A DNA stretch of 64,000 bases from NCBI RefSeq assembly GCF_017876625.1, contig NZ_JAGIOH010000001.1:6655501-6719500 (forward strand). Direction: 5' to 3'. The number at the start of each line of letters is the position of its first letter. The stretch's first letter is position 1. Of this stretch, positions 1-7,807 are shown one piece after another. The translations under genes and the position numbers were made by a program. The notes beneath the pieces were generated by a model that had not been told where the DNA came from, searched no databases, and was given only the letters and a program-made list of their open reading frames with translations. The DNA is from Streptomyces syringium. Lineage in GTDB: Bacteria; Actinomycetota; Actinomycetes; Streptomycetales; Streptomycetaceae.

Positions 1-1516
1 GCGGAGCATCAGCTTCCGGAGCCTGCGGCCCGGCCGCCCGGCGCTGGGCACCTTCGCCCGGGGGCTGCGGGCGCGCCTCGTGGTGGCCTTCCTGCTGGTG
101 GCCGCGTTGAGCGCGCTCACCACGGCGGGACTCACCTTCCGCGAGGCCCGCACCAAGATCCTCAAGCGCACCCAGGACACGGCCGTGGAGACCCTGCGCG
201 CGCAGGTCAACTCGCAGGTGCCCGAAGTGCCGTTCCCGCCGGGCAACGACGACCTCGTGCGGCTCTCCGAGGGCCTCAACCGGGCGGGGGTGGCCCAGCG
301 CTGGATGGTCCACACCCGCTACCGGAACGGACCGCTCGTTCCGCCCACCGGCCCGACCGGGAGCCGGGGCATCCCGGCCGGCGTGCAGGCCAAGGTCCAC
401 AAGGGCATCGCGGCGTTCCAGCGCATCGAGCTCGACGGGAAGCCGTGGCTCGCCATCGGACTGCCCGTCACCTACAGCGGGGACGGCGGCGAGATCTCCG
501 GTCTGGAGGTGTACGCGAAGCTGCCGCTGCGCGAGGACGAGCTCAATGTGCAGGCGCTGGTCCAGGCCGCCCAGAACGGGGCGCTGCCCGCCATCGCGCT
601 GGCCGTGGTCCCCGCCCTGATCGCCGCGCGCGGGGTGCTGCGGCCCGTACGGGAGCTGCGGCGCGCCACCCAGCAGATCACCGCCGGTGAGCTGGACACC
701 CGGCTCAAGGTGACGGGCCGCGACGAGCTCGCCGACCTCTCCCGGACGTTCAACGACATGGCGGCGGCGCTGGAGGAGAACGTCGCCGAGCTGCGCCGCA
801 TGGAGGCCAACTCCCGGCGCTTCGCCGCCGACGTCTCGCACGAGCTGCGCACCCCGCTGGCCGCGATGACCGCCGTCGTCGACGTCCTGGACGAGGACGC
901 CGCCACGCTCGACCCCGACACCGCCTACGCCGTCCGCCTCATCAGCGAGGAGACCGGCAAGCTCGCCCGTATGGTCGAGGACCTGATGGAGATCTCCCGC
1001 TTCGACGCGGGCGCCGCCGCCCTGCACCTGGACGAGGTCGACGTCTCCGAGACCGTGCGCAAGACCCTCCAGGCCCGCGGCTGGCAGGACAAGATCGCGG
1101 CCGATCTGCCCGAGGGCGTACGGGCCCGGCTCGATCCGCGCCGTATCGACGTCGTGGTCGCCAACCTCGTCGGCAACGCCCTCAAGCACGGAGGGGAGCC
1201 GGTGAGCGTCGCCGTCCGGACCACGCGAGGGGCCGAGGCGGCCGACGGCCAGCGCCTGCTGATCGAGATCGCGGACCGGGGCGAGGGCATCGACCCCGAG
1301 GTGCTGCCGCACGTCTTCGAGCGGTTCTTCAAGGCGGACTCCGCCCGGGCCCGCTCCGAGGGCAGCGGGCTCGGGCTCGCCATCACCCTGGAGAACGTCC
1401 GGCTGCACGACGGGACCGTACGGGCCGCCAACGGCCCCGACGGGGGGGCGGTGTTCACCGTGGACCTGCCGCTGCGGCGCGGGGAGTGCGGGGAGTCCGA
1501 GGAGGGGCAAGCATGA
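1..1516 (+). CDS. Sensor histidine kinase (5' end outside window)
   Basis: This is a membrane two-component sensor kinase that would phosphorylate a response regulator, probably encoded just upstream outside the window. The reading frame is open to the left edge (frame begins at base 2), so the N-terminus is missing. In order it shows a transmembrane segment (AFLLVAALSALTTAGLTF), an extracytoplasmic sensing region of about 150 residues, a second membrane segment near base 590-640, and a HAMP linker. The HisKA H-box ADVSHELRTPLA follows, with the phospho-acceptor His codon at 839-841. The HATPase_c part has N box NLVGNALKHG, G1 DRGEGID, F box VFERFFK and G2 GSGLGLAI. Its stop overlaps the start of the next lipoprotein gene (ATGA, 1513-1516), so the two are probably translationally coupled. 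The signal sensed is not deducible. Confidence 0.93.
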   Translation, partial: RSISFRSLRPGRPALGTFARGLRARLVVAFLLVAALSALTTAGLTFREARTKILKRTQDTAVETLRAQVNSQVPEVPFPPGNDDLVRLSEGLNRAGVAQRWMVHTRYRNGPLVPPTGPTGSRGIPAGVQAKVHKGIAAFQRIELDGKPWLAIGLPVTYSGDGGEISGLEVYAKLPLREDELNVQALVQAAQNGALPAIALAVVPALIAARGVLRPVRELRRATQQITAGELDTRLKVTGRDELADLSRTFNDMAAALEENVAELRRMEANSRRFAADVSHELRTPLAAMTAVVDVLDEDAATLDPDTAYAVRLISEETGKLARMVEDLMEISRFDAGAAALHLDEVDVSETVRKTLQARGWQDKIAADLPEGVRARLDPRRIDVVVANLVGNALKHGGEPVSVAVRTTRGAEAADGQRLLIEIADRGEGIDPEVLPHVFERFFKADSARARSEGSGLGLAITLENVRLHDGTVRAANGPDGGAVFTVDLPLRRGECGESEEGQA

Positions 1517-2067
1517 GGATCCGAAGGGCGGCGGCCGCCGCGACCCTGTGCGGTCTGCTCACCGCGCTGGCGGGCTGCGGCATCGAACCGACCGAGGTCA
1601 TCGACGTGGGCTATCCCGCCACCGGTGCCAAGCGGCCGGGCGTCCCGGCGACGCAGGCCGTGCTCTACTTCGCCTACCCGGGCGGCGTGGTGCCGGTGAG
1701 CCGCCCGGCCGGTGACGCGGTGAGCGCGGAGGACGCGGTACCGCTGCTGCTGAAGGGGCCCAACGAGCCCGAGCGGCTGCGCGGCTACTACTCCGAACTG
1801 CCGACGGTCGGCGGTGTGGACGTCATCACCAGCACCGACCGCGTCGTCATCCGGCTGGGGACGGACGTCTCCCGGCTCACCCGGACCGCGCGCAACCAGC
1901 TCGTGTGCACGGCGGCCCACAACGGGGTGCCGGGCAAGCTGCCCGCCGACGAGGTGAAAGTGAGTCTGGTCGGCGGCGGAAAGTCCGTCACCGACCAGGT
2001 CTGCGCCTCCCTCTTCCCCCCGGCCGGCCGGACCGGCCCGGCCGTGTCCCCGGCGCCGGGCTCGTGA
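1513..2067 (+). CDS. GerMN-like lipoprotein paired with sensor kinase
   Basis: This 184-residue lipoprotein has the signal peptide MRIRRAAAAATLCGLLTALAG followed by a lipobox (TALAGC), so it is predicted to be anchored to the outer face of the membrane. I chose the ATG at 1513, not an upstream in-frame start, because it forms an ATGA overlap with the kinase stop and puts the signal peptide at the N-terminus. The body (LLLKGPNEPERLRGYYSELP, then a V-x-R-L-G strand and RNQLVCTAAH) resembles the GerMN fold of spore-germination lipoproteins and of LpqB. LpqB is the accessory lipoprotein of the actinobacterial MtrAB two-component system. By analogy this protein may modulate the adjacent kinase. 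The GerMN assignment is inferred from pattern only. Confidence 0.8.
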   Translation: MRIRRAAAAATLCGLLTALAGCGIEPTEVIDVGYPATGAKRPGVPATQAVLYFAYPGGVVPVSRPAGDAVSAEDAVPLLLKGPNEPERLRGYYSELPTVGGVDVITSTDRVVIRLGTDVSRLTRTARNQLVCTAAHNGVPGKLPADEVKVSLVGGGKSVTDQVCASLFPPAGRTGPAVSPAPGS

Positions 2068-2073
2068 CGCCGG

Positions 2074-2091
2074 CCGGCCGCGGGCGGCCGG
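2074..2091. terminator. GC-rich hairpin between convergent genes
   Basis: A perfect 7-bp all-GC stem (CCGGCCG / CGGCCGG) with loop CGGG lies in the 27-bp gap between the convergent lipoprotein and copper ATPase stops. It has no T tract, which is common for Streptomyces terminators. It could serve both strands. Confidence 0.4.
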
Positions 2092-2094
2092 GTC

Positions 2095-4371
2095 CTACCG
2101 GCCCAGGGGCCTGAACCCGCGCAGCCGCAGGCTGTTGCCGACGACGAAGACCGACGAGAAGGCCATCGCGGCGCCCGCGATCATGGGGTTGAGCAGCCCC
2201 GAGGCCGCCAGCGGCAGCGCGGCCACGTTGTAGGCGAAGGCCCAGAAGAGATTGGACCTGATGGTGCCCAGCGTCCGGCGGGCCAGCAGGATCGCGTCCG
2301 CCGCGACCCGCAGATCACCCCGGACGAGCGTGAGGTCGCCCGCCTCGATGGCCGCGTCGGTGCCGGTACCCATCGCCAGCCCCAGATCCGCCTGGGCCAG
2401 CGCGGCCGCGTCGTTGACGCCGTCGCCGACCATCGCGACGACCCGGCCCTCGCCCTGGAGCCGCTTGACGACATCGACCTTGTCCTGCGGCAGGACCTCG
2501 GCGATCACCTCGTCGATGCCGACCTCGGCGGCGACCGCCTCGGCCACGGCCCGGTTGTCGCCCGTGAGCAGGATCGGGGTCAGTCCCAGGGCCCGCAGCC
2601 GGCCGACGGCCTCGGCGCTGGTGTCCTTCACCGCGTCCGCGACCTCCAGCACCGCCCGTGCCTCGCCGTCCCAGGCCACCACGACGGCCGTGCGCCCCGC
2701 CGCCTCGGCCGCGGCCTTCGCCCGCGCCAGCCCCGCCGGCAGCTCGATGGCCCACTCGGCCAGCAGCTTCTCCCGGCCGACGAGCACGGCGTGGCCCTCG
2801 ACGACCCCCTGGACGCCCCGCCCCGGTAGGTTCGCGAAGTCCTCCGGCACGGGCAGCGCGCCGACGCCGGCCGCGGCACCCGCCGCGACGGCCCGGGCGA
2901 TCGGGTGCTCGGACGCGTGCTCCAGCGCCCCCGCCAGCCGCAGTGCCTCGGCCTGTGTCGTGCCGTCGGCGGTGTGCACGGCTCCCAGCGCCATCCGGCC
3001 GGTGGTGACCGTGCCGGTCTTGTCCAGGACGATCGTGTCGGCCTTCCGCGTGGTCTCCAGCACCTCGGGCCCCTTGATGAGGATGCCCAGCTGCGCACCC
3101 CGGCCCGTGCCCACCATGAGGGCCGTGGGCGTGGCGAGGCCCAGCGCGCACGGGCAGGCGATGATCAGCACGGCCACCGCGGCGGTGAACGCGGCCGTCA
3201 GGCCCGCGCCGCTGATCAGCCAGAAGGCGAGCGTGCCGAGTGCCAGGGCGATGACGACGGGCACGAACACCGCGGAGATCCGGTCGGCCAGCCGCTGGGC
3301 CGCCGCCTTGCCGTTCTGCGCGTCCTCCACCAGCCGCCCCATCCGGGCCAGTTGGGTGTCGGCTCCGACCCGGGTGGCCGCCACGACGAGCCGGCCGCCC
3401 GCGTTGAGCGTCGCACCCGTCACGGTGTCGCCCACGCCGACCTCGACCGGCACCGACTCACCGGTCAGCATCGAGGCGTCCACGGCGGAGGTGCCCTCGA
3501 CGACCGTGCCGTCCGTGGCGATCTTCTCACCGGGCCGGACCACGAACCGGTCGCCGACCACCAGGTCCTCGGTGCGGATCGACTCCTCGCGCCCGTCCCG
3601 CAGGACGGTCACCTCCTTGGCACCGAGCTCCAGCAGCGCCTTGAGCGCGGCGCCGGCCCTGCGCTTGGACCGGGCCTCGAAGTAGCGCCCCGCCAGGACG
3701 AACGCGGTGACCCCCGCAGCCGCCTCCAGATAGAGGTTCCCCGCGCCGTCACCGCGCGCGATGGTCAGCTCGAAGCCGTGCGTCATGCCGGGCATGCCGG
3801 CGCTGCCGAAGAACAGCGCCCACACCGACCACGCGAACGCCGCCGAGGTACCGACCGAGATCAGGGTGTCCATGGTGGCCGCGCCGTGCCGGGCGTTGGT
3901 CCAGGCCGCCCGGTGGAAGGGCCACGCCGCGTACGTGACGACGGGTGCGGTCAGGGTCAGGGACAGCCACTGCCAGTACGTGAACTGCCAGGCCGGGACC
4001 ATCGCGAGCAGGACCACCGGCACGGCCAGCAGCACGGCGGTGACCAGCCGCTGCCGCAGCGGCCGCAGCTCCTCGGCCCCCTCGTCCCGGCCTTCCCCGT
4101 TCTGGCCGTCGGCCGGCCCGGCGTCCCGTACGGGCGCGGGCGGCGCGGCGGTGTAGCCGGTCGCCTCCACCGTGGCGACCAGCTCGGCCACCGCGATGTC
4201 CTCGCGGTAGGTGACCTGTGCTTTCTCGGTGGCGTAGTTGACCGTGGCGGTCACTCCGGCCATGCGGTTGAGCTTCTTCTCGATACGGGCGGCGCACGAG
4301 GCGCAGGTCATGCCGCCGATGGCGAGTTCGACCCGGGAGGTCCGGGCGGTGTCGGTGGTCGTCGTGGTCAT
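2095..4371 (-). CDS. copA: Copper-exporting P1B-type ATPase
   Basis: This 758-residue heavy-metal P-type ATPase exports Cu(I) across the cytoplasmic membrane using ATP. It has an N-terminal metal-binding domain with GMTCASC (about residues 20-26), several membrane helices, and the transmembrane metal-site CPC in IACPCALGLATPTAL. The phosphorylation motif is DKTGT, the nucleotide-binding SEHPIA is typical of CPx-ATPases, and the hinge motif is GDGVNDAAAL. The start chosen is the ATG at 4369-4371, preceded by GGAGCAGCG. A longer frame begins at 4455 but would read through two operator palindromes. Copper-type palindromes upstream support copper as substrate and CsoR-type regulation. No copZ chaperone or csoR gene lies in the window. 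Confidence 0.93.
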   Translation of the reverse strand: MTTTTTDTARTSRVELAIGGMTCASCAARIEKKLNRMAGVTATVNYATEKAQVTYREDIAVAELVATVEATGYTAAPPAPVRDAGPADGQNGEGRDEGAEELRPLRQRLVTAVLLAVPVVLLAMVPAWQFTYWQWLSLTLTAPVVTYAAWPFHRAAWTNARHGAATMDTLISVGTSAAFAWSVWALFFGSAGMPGMTHGFELTIARGDGAGNLYLEAAAGVTAFVLAGRYFEARSKRRAGAALKALLELGAKEVTVLRDGREESIRTEDLVVGDRFVVRPGEKIATDGTVVEGTSAVDASMLTGESVPVEVGVGDTVTGATLNAGGRLVVAATRVGADTQLARMGRLVEDAQNGKAAAQRLADRISAVFVPVVIALALGTLAFWLISGAGLTAAFTAAVAVLIIACPCALGLATPTALMVGTGRGAQLGILIKGPEVLETTRKADTIVLDKTGTVTTGRMALGAVHTADGTTQAEALRLAGALEHASEHPIARAVAAGAAAGVGALPVPEDFANLPGRGVQGVVEGHAVLVGREKLLAEWAIELPAGLARAKAAAEAAGRTAVVVAWDGEARAVLEVADAVKDTSAEAVGRLRALGLTPILLTGDNRAVAEAVAAEVGIDEVIAEVLPQDKVDVVKRLQGEGRVVAMVGDGVNDAAALAQADLGLAMGTGTDAAIEAGDLTLVRGDLRVAADAILLARRTLGTIRSNLFWAFAYNVAALPLAASGLLNPMIAGAAMAFSSVFVVGNSLRLRGFRPLGR

Positions 4372-4395
4372 CGCTGCTCCCACTGGAAGGCTATC

Positions 4396-4445
4396 GATAC
4401 CCCCGGGGGGTATCTGTTGAGCCCATGTATACCCCCGGGGTGTAT
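4396..4445. promoter_or_regulatory. Two CsoR-like copper operators upstream of copA
   Basis: Two GC-cored inverted repeats precede copA. The first, GATACCCCCGGGGGGTATC (4396-4414), is perfect with a single central base. The second, ATACCCCCGGGGTGTAT (4429-4445), is imperfect. Both have the TACCCC...GGGGTA form of CsoR boxes known upstream of actinobacterial copZA/copA genes. CsoR leaves its DNA when it binds Cu(I), so copA would be copper-induced. The spacing to the copA start is 24 bp for the nearer site. Confidence 0.75.
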
Positions 4446-4755
4446 GCAGAAGCAAGCGGTCGACGCCGCTCCGGAAGGACCTGCTGCGACCGAGATTTTT
4501 ACTTGGCGGACGAGCGCAGTAGTTGGCGGATCCTGCTTCGGTAGCGCTGTGTTGTGATCAGTGGCGAAGATCGGGCCTTGTCGCCATGCGGGTGGTGATG
4601 CTCTGGGTGAGTGAGCGAGGTGGCCAGGGCAGGGATCCGGTCAGACTCAAGTCGCTTCGACCGGCTTGTCGCGGGGTACAGCAGGGATGCCGCACTTCGG
4701 GAGCAACTCGACCTCGAAGATGGTGGCTGGTTATGTCGGTGCCAGGCACAGGCGA
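4446..4755. other. Non-coding stretch without recognisable gene
   Basis: These 310 bases lie between the copA operators and the 3' end of the MerR gene. Short open frames exist on both strands, but none has a convincing ribosome site, typical Streptomyces third-position GC pattern or recognisable motif. The base composition is slightly more AT-rich than its surroundings. I see no terminator, repeat or RNA gene. It could hold the copA promoter and decayed sequence. Confidence 0.5.
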
Positions 4756-5646
4756 TCAGCTGTCCGCGGAGTGGGCGTCGGCAAGGGCCTCGCCGAAGAG
4801 CCGTCCGGCGAGTTCCACGCAGCGCATCCGGGCAGGAGAGAAGTCGTAAGGCATCTTGGTGATCGCTGCGGCGGCACTCATCTCTGTGCCCTCCTCCCCT
4901 TGCAGGTCGGCGTCGTAGATCTCGAAGATCTTCTCCTCGGCCGCGTCGAGACCAGTTGCCTCGATGGCCTGGTTCAGGGCCATTTGGTGAGCGCATCGCT
5001 GTACGGCGAGCTCTTCGACGCGCGGGTCGTCGGGTTCGACGCCGTCGTCGAGGGCGGCCTCGGCCGCCTCAAGACGGTCCTCCTCGGCCCGCAGGTCGGG
5101 GTGGGTGGCCAGCACGATGAACGTGCTGGCCTGGATAGCGGCGCCCAGCGGCCCGAAGATCCGTTCCGTGACTAGCAGGGCGTCCAGATCGGAGGGGCGC
5201 AACGCGCCCGGGGGCAGGTGGCTGAGCCGGTCCGTGACCAGTTCGGAGAGCAGCCCCAGCGGGCTGCCCACCGCCTGCAGGCGCTGGACAGCCGCGCGCC
5301 GACGTTTGATGGCGGCCTCCTGCGCCGCCAAGGTTTCCTCCAGCCTGCTCAGGGCCGACTCGATATCCGGGGCTTGGTCCAGGGCTTCGTCTCCAGCTTC
5401 GTCCCGGGCTTCGCCGAAGGCGGTCCGCATGTCGTCCAGGCTGATACCGGCATCAGCCATCTTGCGGATCCACAGCAGGCGGGTCATGTCGTCATAGCCG
5501 TAGCGGCGGCGGTCGTCCCCGCCGCGCTCGGGCTCCGGCAGCAGACCGATCTCGTGATAGTGGCGGATGGCGCGTGGGGTGATCCCGGCGAACGCAGCGG
5601 CATCACCGATCTTGACCTGCCGGGGAGGCGTGAGGGAGGGGTACAT
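4756..5646 (-). CDS. MerR-family transcriptional regulator
   Basis: This 296-residue regulator has an N-terminal MerR winged helix-turn-helix: VKIGDAAAFAGITPRAIRHY, then the wing ending in RRRYGYDD at about residues 10-55. A dimerising coiled coil follows around residues 85-125 (RLEETLAAQEAAIKRRRAAV). The roughly 170-residue C-terminal effector region is rich in Glu and Asp and has no recognisable ligand domain. There is no cluster of cysteines like those of metal-sensing MerR proteins, so an organic effector or stress signal is more likely. The start is the ATG at 5644-5646, which begins just before the HTH. The open frame extends 78 codons further but lacks MerR similarity. A perfect palindrome at 5688-5706 lies in the promoter region, suggesting autoregulation. 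No target gene is obvious next door. Confidence 0.88.
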   Translation of the reverse strand: MYPSLTPPRQVKIGDAAAFAGITPRAIRHYHEIGLLPEPERGGDDRRRYGYDDMTRLLWIRKMADAGISLDDMRTAFGEARDEAGDEALDQAPDIESALSRLEETLAAQEAAIKRRRAAVQRLQAVGSPLGLLSELVTDRLSHLPPGALRPSDLDALLVTERIFGPLGAAIQASTFIVLATHPDLRAEEDRLEAAEAALDDGVEPDDPRVEELAVQRCAHQMALNQAIEATGLDAAEEKIFEIYDADLQGEEGTEMSAAAAITKMPYDFSPARMRCVELAGRLFGEALADAHSADS

Positions 5647-5687
5647 CGCAGACAGAGCCTTTCGTGCTGTGGTGCCCCGACCCCACC

Positions 5688-5706
5688 ACATGCCGCTACG
5701 GCATGT
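5688..5706. promoter_or_regulatory. Perfect palindrome upstream of merR-like gene
   Basis: The sequence ACATGCCG CTA CGGCATGT is a perfect 8-3-8 inverted repeat centred about 50 bp upstream of the MerR-type start codon. MerR proteins bind dyad sites of about 19 bp in promoter spacers, so this is a good candidate operator for autoregulation. No other gene starts nearby. The rest of the 265-bp gap (5647-5911) shows nothing recognisable. Confidence 0.55.
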
Positions 5707-5911
5707 GCAACAACCCCATCCAGGTGCCACCGGAGCCGGACCCCGGCTGCCGCCGGGACCGGTCAAGAACGACGAACCATCCGGGAACGCAGAGTGACCA
5801 CCGGCGGCCAGACAGCTCCCCGCCAAGTGGCCGCCGCTGGGGAATTCCAGCATCACCCGCCATCTACGATCCTCGGTCACACCTGCTGCGCTGACCAGGG
5901 CCAGCCGAGGA

Positions 5912-6658
5912 TCACCTGGCCTTGCTCAGCCCCGCGGCGGCCATCAGACGGTCCGGGGAACGGGGGTCGGTGACGACGCGTACCCGCTCGAGTTCCCCGA
6001 GCACCCCCGCCAGCCTGGGCAGGAGGCGCACGGTGAGCCGGTCGCCGGGGGCGATCAGTCCGTCGAGCACGCCCTCGGCCAGCGTGTGGTTGAGATGCAC
6101 CAGCGCGTCGGCGACCGTGCACTCGGCCGAGGCCAGATACAACACCCGGCGTACGGGCGGACGGTGTGCCGGATGCGGTGCCGGGCGGTGTGCGGTGGGG
6201 ATCTCCACGGTGATCCCGGAATGTCCGCAGAGAGGGGCGGAGCCGGTGAACAGCTTGAGGAGCCTGCGCAGGCCCGTCGTCGCGGCCGCGGGGCCCGGCG
6301 GCGTCCAGGCCGTGGACGCGTCGTCGGCGACGGAGGCGAAGGAGAACCGGTCCCGCAGGTGCAGCGGGTTGCCCGCCAGGAAAACGGTGCGGGTGAACGA
6401 CCGCTGCCAGGCATCGGCCCGCACGGGGTCGAGCCCCAGGGCGAAGTCGCAGGTCGAGCGGATCCACCGGTCCAGGTCGAAGCGGTGGACGACCGCGGCG
6501 ACCAGGACCGTCTCCTCGTCGCCGGCCGCCGCGACGTCGGCACGCGCGGCCAACAGCCCGTCGAGGGTGGCCAGGTCGTGCCGGGTCGCGAGATCGGGGC
6601 GTACGGCGGTGAGCCGGGCCGCCGCGGCCTCGCGAAGGTGGTGCTGGACCGGGTTCAC
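5912..6658 (-). CDS. Unrecognised protein, last gene of GH3 operon
   Basis: I do not recognise this 248-residue protein. It has no signal peptide, membrane segment, P-loop or Cys/His cluster. Visible features are an N-terminal Ala/Arg-rich helical part (residues 1-60), a central region with DRWIRSTCDFALG and a C-terminal half containing VLYLASAECTVADALVHLNH and an LTVRLLPRLAG strand. It starts with GTG at 6656-6658, giving a 4-bp GTGA overlap with the stop of the upstream synthetase-like gene, so it is translationally coupled to that gene. Because it is the operon's last gene and its product is soluble, it is probably a dedicated pathway component or a partner subunit of the synthetase-like protein. 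That role is inference from context only. Confidence 0.75.
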   Translation of the reverse strand: MNPVQHHLREAAAARLTAVRPDLATRHDLATLDGLLAARADVAAAGDEETVLVAAVVHRFDLDRWIRSTCDFALGLDPVRADAWQRSFTRTVFLAGNPLHLRDRFSFASVADDASTAWTPPGPAAATTGLRRLLKLFTGSAPLCGHSGITVEIPTAHRPAPHPAHRPPVRRVLYLASAECTVADALVHLNHTLAEGVLDGLIAPGDRLTVRLLPRLAGVLGELERVRVVTDPRSPDRLMAAAGLSKAR

Positions 6659-7806
6659 AGGAACACCCCCGAGAGCAGGTCGAGGCCGGGTGCCGGGCGC
6701 CGGGTGCCCAGCAGGCTCGACGTCAGCCGGTAGGGATTGACGTGGAGGTGATCACCGCGGTGGCGCGTCAGCGCCTCGGTGGCGGTCTCGTCCACGGCCG
6801 GGCCCGCGGAGGCGATCATCCGCTCGGCCCGGCGCAGGCACTGCCGGAGCAGGTCGGCGCGGAAGGACTGCTGCTGTCCCGGACCGAGTACGGCGATGAA
6901 GTACAGCCGCATGCCCAGCCGGACGGCGGCCTCGCCGTGGTCGGCGCGCGCACGGTCCAGGAGGGCCCGGGCGTGGGTGTCGTGCCAGCCGCCGTGGCGG
7001 GCCGAGCGGATCCGGCCGTCGATGGGGACCCGCCCGACAGGCACGCGGCGGACGCTCGGCCCCAGGGCCTTCAGGACACGCGCCAGCTGCTGGTAGTCGG
7101 AGTCGAGTTCGGTGTCGTAGAGCAGCACCACCTCGTCGAAGTCCGGCGCCAGCGGCATGAGCTCACGCAGGGCGCAGGCCAGGTAGTTGGGACGTCCGTC
7201 GGTGGTCACCAGTTGCCGCAGCGGCAGACCGAAGCGGGTGAGGTCGAGGTGGACGGGGCCGCCGAGCGTCCGCTGGTCCAGGCACATCCCCAGGGCCTCG
7301 AGCCGTTCGAGGGCCGTGTCGAGGTCGTACCGGGGTGGCTGGTGGCGCAGCAGCCCGGGGTCGTGCAGGCCGAGCTCCGCGTACTGCCCGGTCCACAGCC
7401 GCAGGACGCGTTCGCCCGCGGGGTGCACCCATCCGTCCTCGACGGCGGCCGCGTAGTGTCGCAGGTCCTCGGCCGGTGCCCGGCCCTCCTCGGCGCGGAA
7501 GGCGACGTAGAGCCGGCCGATGTCCTCCTCGGTGGCGTCGTCGTAGCCGCTGTCCCCCTGGGTCCGGTCGAGGAACTCCCAGAAGGCCAGGGTCTGTTCG
7601 CAGAGGTGATAGGTGGTGTGGCTGCAACGGTAGGTGACGTCGGCGAGTCGCCGGGTGGCCCGGAACATCACGTCCGTCCACAGCAGCCCCTTGAGGTGGC
7701 TGGGGGTCAGCGGTTTGGACGGGGTGATGGTGACGGGCGCCAGGAGGACCCGGGGCCGGCCGGCGGGCGCCGCCTCCGGCGTCCGGGTCAGGGGAGAGAC
7801 GCGCAT
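6655..7806 (-). CDS. Class I aminoacyl-tRNA synthetase-like (ArgRS-like) enzyme
   Basis: This 383-residue protein resembles the catalytic core of arginyl-tRNA synthetase without its tRNA-binding domains. Near residue 30, ITPSKPLTPSHLKGLLWTDV aligns by eye with the ArgRS segment around the HIGH motif (S-P-N-x-x-K-P-x-H-x-G-H-L), with HIGH degenerated to TPSH. Around residue 205, TTDGRPNYLACALREL and VVLLYDTELDSDYQQL match the ArgRS region before the KMSKS loop. VPVGRVPIDGRIRSARHGG then occupies the KMSKS position. The usual C-terminal anticodon-binding helical domain is absent (ArgRS is about 550-600 residues). It starts 1 bp after the methyltransferase stop. A role in activating an amino acid or other carboxylate as an adenylate for a small molecule is inferred. 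Confidence 0.6.
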   Translation of the reverse strand: MRVSPLTRTPEAAPAGRPRVLLAPVTITPSKPLTPSHLKGLLWTDVMFRATRRLADVTYRCSHTTYHLCEQTLAFWEFLDRTQGDSGYDDATEEDIGRLYVAFRAEEGRAPAEDLRHYAAAVEDGWVHPAGERVLRLWTGQYAELGLHDPGLLRHQPPRYDLDTALERLEALGMCLDQRTLGGPVHLDLTRFGLPLRQLVTTDGRPNYLACALRELMPLAPDFDEVVLLYDTELDSDYQQLARVLKALGPSVRRVPVGRVPIDGRIRSARHGGWHDTHARALLDRARADHGEAAVRLGMRLYFIAVLGPGQQQSFRADLLRQCLRRAERMIASAGPAVDETATEALTRHRGDHLHVNPYRLTSSLLGTRRPAPGLDLLSGVFL

Positions 7807-7807
7807 G

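Noticed and set aside
4372..4455. Upstream ATG for copA adding 28 codons
   Set aside because: The extension would cross both operator palindromes and has no good ribosome site; GGAGCAGCG precedes the ATG at 4371.
4499..4996. Several overlapping small ORFs on both strands after copA
   Set aside because: They are mutually overlapping with unlike codon use and no motif. They overlap the 3' end of the MerR gene.
5664..5894. Cys-rich small ORF on the plus strand upstream of the MerR gene
   Set aside because: It overlaps the palindrome, has no ribosome site and no recognisable pattern beyond a few Cys codons.
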